A stretch of 10,834 nt of DNA from Candidatus Gastranaerophilales bacterium. GTDB lineage: Bacteria; Cyanobacteriota; Vampirovibrionia; Gastranaerophilales; Gastranaerophilaceae. The stretch spans positions 1 to 10,834 of the forward strand of contig CANQZO010000046.1 in the NCBI GenBank assembly GCA_947628355.1, in the 5' to 3' direction. The position numbers and the translations under genes are program-made. Each line of letters starts with the position of its first letter. The first letter of the stretch is position 1. Below the pieces are notes generated by a model. That model saw only the letters and a program-made list of their open reading frames with translations, was not told the DNA's origin and did no database searches. Of this stretch, positions 1-6,540 are shown piece after piece.

Positions 1-268
1 TCGTTAAGGCTCATTAAAAAATTATATTCAAAAACGGCACTGCCGTCAGTTCTTAAACGAGGCGAATAATTTTGAGCCCCGCCACGCCCAAAAAGTTTCC
101 AATCCAAACCGCCGTGGATTAAGGAGTTTAGCCAAGAGACAGGACTCAAATCCCCCTTTAAACCACTATGGTTTAAAGGATTTAGCCAAGAATTAAGACT
201 CGAATCCCCCCCCCCGTGAGTTTTGGCGATTTGAATAATTCTGAAAACATGCGTGAAAACTTGCTCAT
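1..268 (-). CDS. 5' part of an unidentified gene, out of frame at a poly-G tract, running off the left edge
   Basis: ATG at 268 opens a frame that begins MSKFSRMFSELFKSPKLTGGG and, as sequenced, stops after 28 codons (stop at 182-184). The run of 10 G (plus-strand C, 206-215) lies at codons 18-21. One base more (11) or two fewer (8) joins this start to a frame open to the left edge, which reads two 18-residue repeats (GDSSLNSWLN... and GDLSPVSWLN...) and then residues such as LFGRGGAQNYSPRLR and VFEYNFLMSLN. The downstream frame has no ATG of its own before the tract, which supports a single gene with a shifted frame. It starts 24 bases after the peptidase gene ends, so it is probably co-transcribed. 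No clear Shine-Dalgarno is visible before the ATG. Function is unrecognised. It could be a phase-variable gene in the off state, a decayed gene, or an intact gene with a homopolymer sequencing error. Confidence 0.55.
99..206 (-). repeat. Two-copy in-frame 54-bp tandem repeat
   Basis: Copy 1 is 153-206 and copy 2 is 99-152. By hand alignment 38 of 54 positions match with no gaps. The period is exactly 18 codons. In the open frame both copies encode variants of G-D-x-S-x-x-S-W-L-N-x-L-x-H-x-G-L, so the duplication keeps the reading frame and several residues (WLN, H, GL). This points to a coding repeat that has diverged, rather than junk sequence. Confidence 0.8.
155..179. repeat. Perfect 10-bp inverted repeat with 5-base loop
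   Basis: Arms CCTTTAAACC (155-164) and GGTTTAAAGG (170-179) are exact reverse complements around ACTAT. The hairpin sits in copy 1 of the 54-bp repeat, inside the coding region. The matching part of copy 2 does not keep the symmetry. There is no U-tract that would make it an obvious terminator. Confidence 0.8.
206..215 (-). repeat. Homopolymer tract, 10 G on the coding (minus) strand
   Basis: Ten consecutive C on the plus strand, read as G10 in the early codons of the left-edge gene. By eye it is the only homopolymeric G/C run of this length in this AT-rich window. Tracts of this kind are classic slipped-strand mispairing sites. The present length leaves the gene off-frame; lengths of 8 or 11 would restore it. 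Confidence 0.9.
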
Positions 269-292
269 AGCTATATTATATATCGCAAAATT

Positions 293-2023
293 TTATTTTG
301 CAAGATAATCTGCTAACGGAGTTTCTATCATTCCGTTTAATGATTTGTCCGTCTGTTTTAATTTGTTTGAAACCGCATTTATTTCATCTGTCCACTGAAA
401 ATATTTGTTAACAAAATCTTTACCCTTTTTAAAGTCCTGCGACAGTTGAACTTCAACAATTTCAGTCAGCATTTTCATTGCAGTTTTTGTCATTTTTTCA
501 ATATCTATACTGATTATTCCGTCATTGCTTACTGTTATTGCTTTTTCGTTGATGAAAAAGTATGCCTGCATTACTGTGCGGACTCTGTGCGCTTGCGATA
601 ATTCGGGTTTCGCCTTTAAAAAGCAGTTAGCTCCAAAGGTTACAAGTATTTGTTTCTTTTCTTCTTCCGTATATACTCCGGCTTCCGTCAAACAATCTAA
701 CAGCGCCAATGAACCCATATCAGCTTTGTTTTCTTCAATAATATTTTTGTATTTCCCGAGTGCCTCAGTCCCCGATTTTGGTCCTAATGAATGCACATTC
801 TCATGCCCGATAGTAAACCAGTGGTCAGCTTCTGGGTTGTAATATTTATGTAATTCGGGGTTTAATGTTGCATTTAGTCTTTTTTTTCTGCGTTCTATTG
901 CTTCGGGGGAATTACTTGTTCTTACTTGTCTGTGATATATATTTCTTCTGCCTCCGCCAATTGTTAATGATAATTTATCGTTATTAGGCAGATTTTGCGC
1001 AATGGTAATTCCGCCCCTGTATGAACCCTCGTCACCTCTAAGTGATACTATATCAACATCAGCCATTGTCTGAAGATTATCTTCATCAGAGGATATATTT
1101 TGTTCATATTTGTCTTTTAACGGCATATTTTCCGCCATTAAAGGCAGGTATTTTTTTACCTTTAATAAATCTTGAGTCCCTTTTTGATTTACTATCCCTA
1201 CTCTTATACCTATTGAGTCTTTTGATATCGGAGTTATATTGTTTTCTTCAAGCAGATTTTTTAGTTCTTCATCCTCCATAACGCTTCCTGTTAAAAGGTC
1301 GGCGTATTGCTCGCGCGAAATTGTGAATTCAAGCGGAGTATCCTGTAATGCAGCCCATTTTTTATCGGCATAAGCGTCAAGCATAGGGTCATTTTCTCTT
1401 AATGCCTTAGCCTGCAAGTTTAAATATTCGTTAAAATCTTTATTGGTTGATGTTTTTGAGGCTTGCTCCAGCTCATCTGCTATTTTATTAAATTCTTCCT
1501 TAAATTCTTCAGTATAGTCTAACGCTTTTAATTTACTGCCGTTTCTTTTTACTATTGTTCTTTGATTTAATATTTTTTGGACTTCTTCTTTTTCACCGTC
1601 TTTCAGCATTTCTTTTAAAATATTATGCAGTTCGTTTTTTGAAAGGTCAGCGGGGTAAAATGCTTTGCCGTCACTTTCTTTTGCCCCTTTTAACAGTATA
1701 ACCTGTTTGGACTCCGAGTCTATTCCTATTATGCCTAATTGTGCATTAAATAATATTTTTGTAAGTTCTGCCTGCTTATTTCCCTTTTTTATTTCTTCAT
1801 CAAGGTAATCTCTAAACGGCAGATTTAATTCGTTATCCTGCTTCATATATATAATATTTGCAAGATTTGCTGCTTTTACAAGATGAGCAAGTGCTTTTTT
1901 GTCACCATCATTTAATGAGGTGTATTCAACCGCGTCTTCCTTTAACATGGGCTTTCTTATTAAATAATCTTTATCGGTTCTTTTTTCAAGTTCTTCTATA
2001 GATAAATTAAGCTCAAATTGCAT
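293..2023 (-). CDS. M49 (dipeptidyl-peptidase III)-like zinc metallopeptidase
   Basis: This 576-residue protein has no signal peptide or membrane segment, so it is probably cytosolic. The C-terminal third carries HExxH as HENVH (407-411) followed by SLGP, then EENKAD (430-435) with SLALLDCL, then an AH pair at 478-479. The order HExx(x)H, EExxA(E/D), later AH is the zinc site of peptidase family M49. There the two His and the second Glu bind zinc and the Glu of HE is catalytic; here these would be H407, H411, E431 and E408. The spacing is the short pentapeptide form rather than HExxxH, as also known in some bacterial M49 members and plant NUDX3-type proteins. Residues 1-320 are charged and helical, with no domain I recognise. 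The start is set by a strong GGGAGGGG 7 bases upstream. It lies 33 bases after the upstream minus-strand gene and is likely co-transcribed with it. The substrate is unknown; cleavage of short peptides is the family activity. Confidence 0.72.
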   Translation of the reverse strand: MQFELNLSIEELEKRTDKDYLIRKPMLKEDAVEYTSLNDGDKKALAHLVKAANLANIIYMKQDNELNLPFRDYLDEEIKKGNKQAELTKILFNAQLGIIGIDSESKQVILLKGAKESDGKAFYPADLSKNELHNILKEMLKDGEKEEVQKILNQRTIVKRNGSKLKALDYTEEFKEEFNKIADELEQASKTSTNKDFNEYLNLQAKALRENDPMLDAYADKKWAALQDTPLEFTISREQYADLLTGSVMEDEELKNLLEENNITPISKDSIGIRVGIVNQKGTQDLLKVKKYLPLMAENMPLKDKYEQNISSDEDNLQTMADVDIVSLRGDEGSYRGGITIAQNLPNNDKLSLTIGGGRRNIYHRQVRTSNSPEAIERRKKRLNATLNPELHKYYNPEADHWFTIGHENVHSLGPKSGTEALGKYKNIIEENKADMGSLALLDCLTEAGVYTEEEKKQILVTFGANCFLKAKPELSQAHRVRTVMQAYFFINEKAITVSNDGIISIDIEKMTKTAMKMLTEIVEVQLSQDFKKGKDFVNKYFQWTDEINAVSNKLKQTDKSLNGMIETPLADYLAK

Positions 2024-2056
2024 AGTTTGCCCCTCCCTGATATTAAAATAATAAAT

Positions 2057-3868
2057 TTATTGTGTGTAACTGTCAAGAAGTACAGTGTCGGGCATTTCAT
2101 AGTATTTGCAATTAAGACAGCGTTTTTGAGCATAATATTTTCCGCTTTCACCATGAAATCTTGATGAATAGTTGGAAATAATTTGAGACGGATTATCTGA
2201 TTGTTTTATACAGAATGTATTTGCTTTAATTCCGTTTTCGGGTAATTTTATTTCAATAAAATCATTTCCCGTATAATAAACAGCTACAGCTCTTTTAACC
2301 TCGTTAAAGTAGTCGCTTACATAGTTATTTGTCCAATATATGTTGTTTATTGAAGGACTTCTTAATGTTTTTATTATCCCCGCCAATTCGGGTATGTTCG
2401 GAAGTCTGCCTCCGTTTGCCATACAGTATGCGTTCTTTTCATTTATAGTTTTTAATGCGGGTGTTGTGTTAATAAGCTCAAATGACGGCGAACAAAAACT
2501 TTGACGCCATATTTCTCTCTGGTTTTGTAGTGATATATCTTTATATTCAGTAAACGGGAAATTACATAATCTGATGTTGTGAATATCATATTTTACTTTT
2601 GAATCCAGCATATTCTCAGATGATTCATAGTAAGGATTTGCTTTTTGCAGTGAATTATAACTGTATCCTTTATTTAACAACTCATCAAAAATACTTCTCG
2701 GTACATGTTTTATACTGAAATTAACGAAAGAAGATTCTTTTTTCAAAGTAGTATTAATATTATCTTGAGTTTGAATTTGCTGTATACTTGGGAAATTTTC
2801 TTTTATTATTTTAGGCGGAAATTCAAACGGCAGTTTGTTATTATTGTTTTGTGTTTTATTGTAATTTGCGGGCGGGAATTTATGAAAATAATTTTGTTTT
2901 ATAACGTATTTATAAGTATCTGAACTTGTTACGCAATAAAGAGAAGGGTTTATTCCTTTCGGCTTCATAATTATTTCGTATGACATATTTTTAAAATGAA
3001 GCACAAGCGGGTGTCTGCCTGCTTTATCACTTGTCCAGTAGTATTGCTCACCGAATGTGTCAAATCTGTTAAATATAATATTATAAATTTCAAGGTGGGT
3101 AGGAATTCTTGCATTCATTGAACGGCAGAAGTCCTCTGCTTCAAGATAACCGCTAAATCTAAATCCGTCAGCGGTATAATATAAAGGCAATGTCATTTTT
3201 TGATTTTTAAGAATTCTAACTCTTTCGGGGAGCAAATTTGTGTATTTTAAATAGTTTCTTGAATATTCAATTGGCAGCTTCTTTGCTCTGTATCTGTCTT
3301 TTATAATATAATTGTCGGCTATTCCTACAATAAATTTATAAAGAAGATATATTAATATACAAATAATAACTGAAAGTATTATTATGTCTGTTTTTCTCTT
3401 TTGTTTATTTTCATCCATTGCGGGAATGATAAATGCGGGAGATATTAAAAACATGTAGATAATTAAAAGCAGTGTAGGAAGCATCATGCTTATTGTGCTG
3501 ATGAAAAAACTTGAAATAAATGTAATATTAACTGCTTCTTGATTAGTCATTCCGATAATTATTACATTTGAAAGGAATATGAGCGCACAACAGGCTGATA
3601 TTAAAACTATTGTCAGCGGATAATTAATATAAAAAAGTTCTTTTTTTAATTCAAGCCAATATTTATCATATAATTCGGATATTGCTATTCTGTATACCGC
3701 AAAGGTTAAGCAGTTAATAAAAATACTGAATATTATAAATAATTCTTTATTCGCAGCAGATACGGTATATGAAATAAGATTTAGTATTAATATTACAACG
3801 GTGAATATTATATTTGTATTCAAAAGAATACTTGTTTTATTTTTTTTCATACTTTTTTTATTTTGCAT
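2057..3868 (-). CDS. Five-TM membrane protein with two sulfatase-modifying-enzyme/DUF1566-like domains
   Basis: This 603-residue protein has hydrophobic helices near 15-37, 42-64, 83-106, 117-147 and 161-183, then a long soluble part. Two related segments follow. Segment 1 is about 226-316 (LEAEDFCRSMNARIPTHLEI, then YYWTSD and YCVTSSD). Segment 2 is about 466-556 (NEKNAYCMANGGRLPNIPEL, then IYWTNN and FCIKQSD). The pattern A-x-x-(Y/F)C-x-x-x-x-x-R-(I/L)P-x-x-x-E plus YWT matches DUF1566 and formylglycine-generating-enzyme-like C-type-lectin folds. I see no catalytic evidence, so a structural or binding role is as likely as an enzymatic one. The linker (about 330-390) is Asn/Gln/Pro-rich, and a CLNC motif lies at 584-587. 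The start is uncertain: ATG at 3868 or codon 7 (ATG at 3850), neither with a good Shine-Dalgarno. It is the first gene of the minus-strand unit that includes the M49-like peptidase. Confidence 0.6.
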   Translation of the reverse strand: MQNKKSMKKNKTSILLNTNIIFTVVILILNLISYTVSAANKELFIIFSIFINCLTFAVYRIAISELYDKYWLELKKELFYINYPLTIVLISACCALIFLSNVIIIGMTNQEAVNITFISSFFISTISMMLPTLLLIIYMFLISPAFIIPAMDENKQKRKTDIIILSVIICILIYLLYKFIVGIADNYIIKDRYRAKKLPIEYSRNYLKYTNLLPERVRILKNQKMTLPLYYTADGFRFSGYLEAEDFCRSMNARIPTHLEIYNIIFNRFDTFGEQYYWTSDKAGRHPLVLHFKNMSYEIIMKPKGINPSLYCVTSSDTYKYVIKQNYFHKFPPANYNKTQNNNNKLPFEFPPKIIKENFPSIQQIQTQDNINTTLKKESSFVNFSIKHVPRSIFDELLNKGYSYNSLQKANPYYESSENMLDSKVKYDIHNIRLCNFPFTEYKDISLQNQREIWRQSFCSPSFELINTTPALKTINEKNAYCMANGGRLPNIPELAGIIKTLRSPSINNIYWTNNYVSDYFNEVKRAVAVYYTGNDFIEIKLPENGIKANTFCIKQSDNPSQIISNYSSRFHGESGKYYAQKRCLNCKYYEMPDTVLLDSYTQ

Positions 3869-3874
3869 AATCTT

Positions 3875-3903
3875 ATTGTATAATTAAAATGATGAATAGT
3901 GAA
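3875..3903 (-). promoter_or_regulatory. Possible promoter for the minus-strand unit
   Basis: On the minus strand, TTCACT (3898-3903) and TACAAT (3875-3880) are separated by 17 bases. The predicted start of transcription falls at about the first ATG (3868), which would give a leaderless message or favour the second ATG at 3850. This is a weak call based on consensus matching only. Confidence 0.3.
3879..3884 (+). promoter_or_regulatory. Possible -10 box for kdsD-kdsC
   Basis: A perfect TATAAT lies about 30 bases before the preferred kdsD start. No good -35 is visible at 17-18 bases. It overlaps the divergent minus-strand candidate, so the short intergenic gap would serve both directions. Confidence 0.4.
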
Positions 3904-3906
3904 AGG
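3901..3906 (+). promoter_or_regulatory. Ribosome binding site that favours the GTG at 3914 for kdsD
   Basis: GAAAGG sits 7 bases before GTG 3914. The alternative GTG at 3899 has no Shine-Dalgarno-like sequence upstream. The 3914 start also gives a protein of 327 residues, close to the usual KdsD length. Confidence 0.55.
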
Positions 3907-3913
3907 TTTGAAT

Positions 3914-4897
3914 GTGGAAATTATACAAAAATCAACATTAAATGAATTAGCAAAAGAAGTCTTTAAAATAGAGGCTGATTCGATAATGAAACTGCAAAAC
4001 AGGATAAATGATAATCTTGAAGAAGCCGTAGAAAAAATAATAAGCTCAAAGGGCAGAGTTATTGTTACGGGAATGGGAAAATCGGGCTTGATAGGAAGAA
4101 AAATTGCCGCAACACTTTCATCCACCGGAACACCTGCTTATTTTTTGCACCCTGCCGAAAGTACGCATGGAGACTCGGGTATAATTACACGCGAGGATGT
4201 TGTGATTGCAATATCTAACAGCGGAGAAACTACGGAATTGTTAAATTTGCTTCCGCTTATAAAACGATTTGAAGTTCCTCTTATTGTTTTAGCGGGGAAT
4301 AAAAATTCGACACTCGGAAAATGCGCGGATATATATTTTGATATTTCCGTGGAAAAAGAAGCATGCCCGCTTGGGAAAGCTCCTACGGCAAGTACAACGG
4401 CAACGCTTGCAATGGGTGATGCGCTTGCTGTATGTTTATTAAAACAAAGGGGATTTTCAACAGAGGATTTCCTTTTATATCATCCCTCAGGTGCTTTAGG
4501 AAAAGGTATTTTGTATATGATTAAAGATTTAATGTTAAAAGATAAAGCACTTCTTCCCATTGCTCATGAAAATGATACATTTATAGAAACAGTTGACATG
4601 ATTTCAAAAAAGAAGCTGGGCTGTGCTTTGGTGGTTAATGATAAAAATGAATTAACAGGGTTAATTACTGACGGAGATATAAGAAGAATATTGTTAAGAT
4701 ATCCCGATGTTTCAATTCTTTCCACAAAAACGGTTATGACCAAAAATCCGAAAACAATATCGGCAAACGATATGGCGGCAAAAGCACTTGCATTAATGGA
4801 AAAACACTCTATTACTTCTCTTGCCGTTTGCGATGAAAATAATTCTCCGATAGGTTTAATACACATTCATGATTTGTTAAAAGCGGGAGTTGCCTAA
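3914..4897 (+). CDS. kdsD: D-arabinose 5-phosphate isomerase (KdsD/KpsF/GutQ family)
   Basis: This enzyme converts D-ribulose 5-phosphate to D-arabinose 5-phosphate, the first committed step toward KDO for LPS inner core, in the cytosol. Numbered from GTG 3914 (327 residues; E. coli KdsD is about 328), the SIS domain carries GMGKSG (53-58), STGTPAYFLHP (70-80), HGDSG (85-89), SNSGET (101-106), EACPLG and the hinge HPSGALG (190-196). Two CBS domains follow (about 203-260 and 270-325), ending IHIHDLLKAGV as in the family. The isomerase-specific His residues are present (HPAE, HGD). GTG 3899 would add five residues but lacks a ribosome binding site. The stop overlaps the kdsC ATG by one base (TAATG), implying translational coupling. 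The paralogues GutQ and KpsF catalyse the same reaction; direct linkage to kdsC favours KdsD. Confidence 0.95.
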   Translation: MEIIQKSTLNELAKEVFKIEADSIMKLQNRINDNLEEAVEKIISSKGRVIVTGMGKSGLIGRKIAATLSSTGTPAYFLHPAESTHGDSGIITREDVVIAISNSGETTELLNLLPLIKRFEVPLIVLAGNKNSTLGKCADIYFDISVEKEACPLGKAPTASTTATLAMGDALAVCLLKQRGFSTEDFLLYHPSGALGKGILYMIKDLMLKDKALLPIAHENDTFIETVDMISKKKLGCALVVNDKNELTGLITDGDIRRILLRYPDVSILSTKTVMTKNPKTISANDMAAKALALMEKHSITSLAVCDENNSPIGLIHIHDLLKAGVA

Positions 4898-5403
4898 TGT
4901 ATAGCGAAGATTTAATTAAAAGAGCTTCAAAAATAAAACTTGCCGCATTTGATATAGACGGAGTTATGACTGACGGAAGTCTTACTTTTGATGAAAACGG
5001 AGTTGAGTATAAAACATTTAACGCTAAAGACGGTCAAGGTATTGTAATGATTACAAAAGCAGGCATTATTACCGCTATAATTACCGCAAGAGATAACGGA
5101 ACCGTTAAGCACCGTTTTGAAACTCTCGGTATGACAAAATTATATATGGGACAGAAAAATAAAATTAAAGCAATGCGCGAATTGCTGCAGGAATACAATA
5201 TTGACCTCAGTGAAGCTGCATATATGGGAGATGATTTGCCCGATTTGTGCATATTAAATGAAGTCGGACTGGCATGCTGCCCTAATGACGCAGTAGAAGA
5301 AGTTAAAAAGGTTTGCCATTTTATATCTTCCAAAGACGGAGGCAGAGGCGCAGTCAGAGAACTTACCGATTTAATTTTTAAAACTCAGAATTTATCTGTT
5401 TAA
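4897..5403 (+). CDS. kdsC: 3-deoxy-D-manno-octulosonate 8-phosphate phosphatase
   Basis: A cytosolic HAD-superfamily (C0 subtype, capless) phosphatase that removes the phosphate from KDO 8-phosphate before CMP activation. In 168 residues it shows FDIDGVMTDG, with the nucleophile Asp19 and acid/base Asp21. Motif II is ITAR (62-65) where ITGR is usual. After GQKNK (85-89) comes the Mg-binding GDDLPD (111-116), and the C-terminal GGRGAVRE (148-155) is typical of KdsC and completes the active site in the tetramer. The start overlaps the kdsD stop by one base and has GGGAG 7 bases upstream. Its last 12 bases overlap the end of convergent coaX. With kdsD it covers two of the four KDO steps; kdsA and kdsB are not in this window. 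Confidence 0.95.
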   Translation: MYSEDLIKRASKIKLAAFDIDGVMTDGSLTFDENGVEYKTFNAKDGQGIVMITKAGIITAIITARDNGTVKHRFETLGMTKLYMGQKNKIKAMRELLQEYNIDLSEAAYMGDDLPDLCILNEVGLACCPNDAVEEVKKVCHFISSKDGGRGAVRELTDLIFKTQNLSV

Positions 5404-6156
5404 ATCAAATAATATTTTTGCCCCAATAAGTGTTAAATCGGGATTAATGTAATCAAATTTACGTCTTAAAAATTCGCTTATTACATTCGAATATCCGCCT
5501 GTTGCAATAATAACGGCTTTTTGACCAAGTTCACGCTCGCATTCAAAGATTAATCCGTCTATCATTGCGGCATGACCTCTTACAATTCCCGATAACATGG
5601 CATCAACGGTATTTCTTCCGATTGCATTTTTAGGCGATTCAATAAATAAATTGGGCAGTTTTGAAGTTTTTGAGCTTAACGCTTCCGCTTGAATTTTCAT
5701 ACCTGCCGTAATAATTCCGCCTATAAATTCATTTTTTTCATTAACAATATCAAATGAAGTTGCCGTTCCAAAGTCTACTACAATGGCAGGGGTTGAATAT
5801 AACTGTGCCGCTGCACAGGCATTTGCTATTCTGTCTGCACCGACTTGATTGGGAGTGTCCGTTTTTATTTCGATATTTGTATTTATTTTATGCGTAATTA
5901 TTAATGAGTCTATATTAAGATATTTTTTTAGCGCTTTTTCGATTCTTTCGGTTAATTGAACAACTACACTCGATATAACGGCATTTTTTACCTCTTTTTC
6001 AAGATTGTTTTCTCTCAGCAGATTTTTTAAAAAAACTCCGTATTCATCTTCTGTTCTTGAAAGAACGGTTGATAACCGCCATACATGAACAAGCTCATTA
6101 TTATTAAATACCCCTAAAGTTATATTAGTGTTTCCTATATCTATTGCAATCAGCAT
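5392..6156 (-). CDS. coaX: Type III pantothenate kinase
   Basis: Phosphorylates pantothenate with ATP as the first step of coenzyme A synthesis, in the cytosol. Type III kinases need a monovalent cation and are not feedback-inhibited by CoA. From ATG 6156 the protein is 254 residues, the usual length. It shows the phosphate-binding DIGNTN (6-11), the pantothenate-side GADRIANA (106-113), VVDFGTATSFD (126-136), the glycine-rich FIGGIITAG, ATGGYS (218-223) and the C-terminal PDLTLIGA. An upstream in-frame ATG at 6189 would add 11 residues, but the ASKHA core begins right at MLIAIDIGN and AGAGGA lies just before ATG 6156, so the shorter start is chosen. It is convergent with kdsC, with a 12-base overlap of coding ends that leaves no room for a separate terminator. 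Confidence 0.96.
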   Translation of the reverse strand: MLIAIDIGNTNITLGVFNNNELVHVWRLSTVLSRTEDEYGVFLKNLLRENNLEKEVKNAVISSVVVQLTERIEKALKKYLNIDSLIITHKINTNIEIKTDTPNQVGADRIANACAAAQLYSTPAIVVDFGTATSFDIVNEKNEFIGGIITAGMKIQAEALSSKTSKLPNLFIESPKNAIGRNTVDAMLSGIVRGHAAMIDGLIFECERELGQKAVIIATGGYSNVISEFLRRKFDYINPDLTLIGAKILFDLNR

Positions 6157-6160
6157 AATT

Positions 6161-6166
6161 TCCTCT
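6161..6166 (-). promoter_or_regulatory. Ribosome binding site that sets the coaX start
   Basis: AGAGGA on the minus strand lies 4 bases before ATG 6156. The longer candidate start at 6189 has no comparable site. Confidence 0.75.
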
Positions 6167-6173
6167 TTATATA

Positions 6174-6204
6174 ATTCTACCAAAAACAAATTTTATGTTA
6201 CAAT
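6174..6204. promoter_or_regulatory. Possible overlapping divergent promoters between coaX and the 6237 operon
   Basis: Minus strand toward coaX: TTGTAA (6198-6203), 18 bases, TAGAAT (6174-6179). Plus strand toward 6237: TTCTAC (6175-6180), 18 bases, TACAAT (6199-6204). Each -35 candidate overlies the -10 of the other. All elements are partial consensus matches. Confidence 0.3.
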
Positions 6205-6236
6205 CGTAAATAACAACCACGGTAGGAGTTGAATTC

Positions 6237-6539
6237 ATGATAGATTTTTTAATTCAAAGTTTTCAAATTAAGTCAATGAGCTTGTGGGAGGCAGGTATGC
6301 TGATATGCTTCGGGGCAAGCTGGCCGTTTGCGGTAAAAAAAACATATAAAACAAAATCCGTAAAAGGAAAAAGCAGACTTTTCCTTTCTTTAATAATTAT
6401 AGGTTATATTTTCGGAATAATTAATAAAATCATCAATTCCGTGGATTTTGTTTTATGGCTTTATGTAATAAACTTGATACTGGTGGGAAGTGATTTATTC
6501 CTTTGCCTCATATACAGAAACAGAAAAGAGAATATTTAA
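6237..6539 (+). CDS. Small three-TM membrane protein, PQ-loop-like
   Basis: This 100-residue protein has hydrophobic segments near 16-33, 47-66 and 70-93. Between the first two lies a basic loop, SWPFAVKKTYKTKSVKGKS (28-46). A short three-helix protein with a (W/P)-rich turn after helix 1 and a K-T-x-S-x-K-G-K-S loop resembles small PQ-loop/SemiSWEET-type proteins, but I do not see the diagnostic PQ or PN pair and make no transport claim. GTAGGAG lies 8 bases before the ATG. It is the first gene of a plus-strand operon; the next gene starts one base after its stop. Confidence 0.65.
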   Translation: MIDFLIQSFQIKSMSLWEAGMLICFGASWPFAVKKTYKTKSVKGKSRLFLSLIIIGYIFGIINKIINSVDFVLWLYVINLILVGSDLFLCLIYRNRKENI

Positions 6540-6540
6540 T

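Noticed and set aside
1..69. Plus-strand open frame from the left edge to a stop at 69
   Set aside because: It is short and has low-complexity composition. The minus-strand frame through the same bases gives a far more protein-like sequence.
99..206. Possible short CRISPR-like or satellite array
   Set aside because: There are only two directly abutting diverged copies, with no spacers and an exact codon-multiple period; a coding tandem repeat explains it.
525..1281. Plus-strand open frames opposite the M49-like peptidase
   Set aside because: They are shadows of the minus-strand gene, with no ribosome binding sites and biased, cysteine/serine-rich or leucine-rich composition.
2057..3868. True formylglycine-generating enzyme
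   Set aside because: Only short motifs of the fold are seen, with no recognisable active-site cysteines in place and no sulfatase nearby.
3847..4125. Minus-strand open frame covering the start of kdsD
   Set aside because: It is antisense to conserved KdsD motifs and has no family features of its own.
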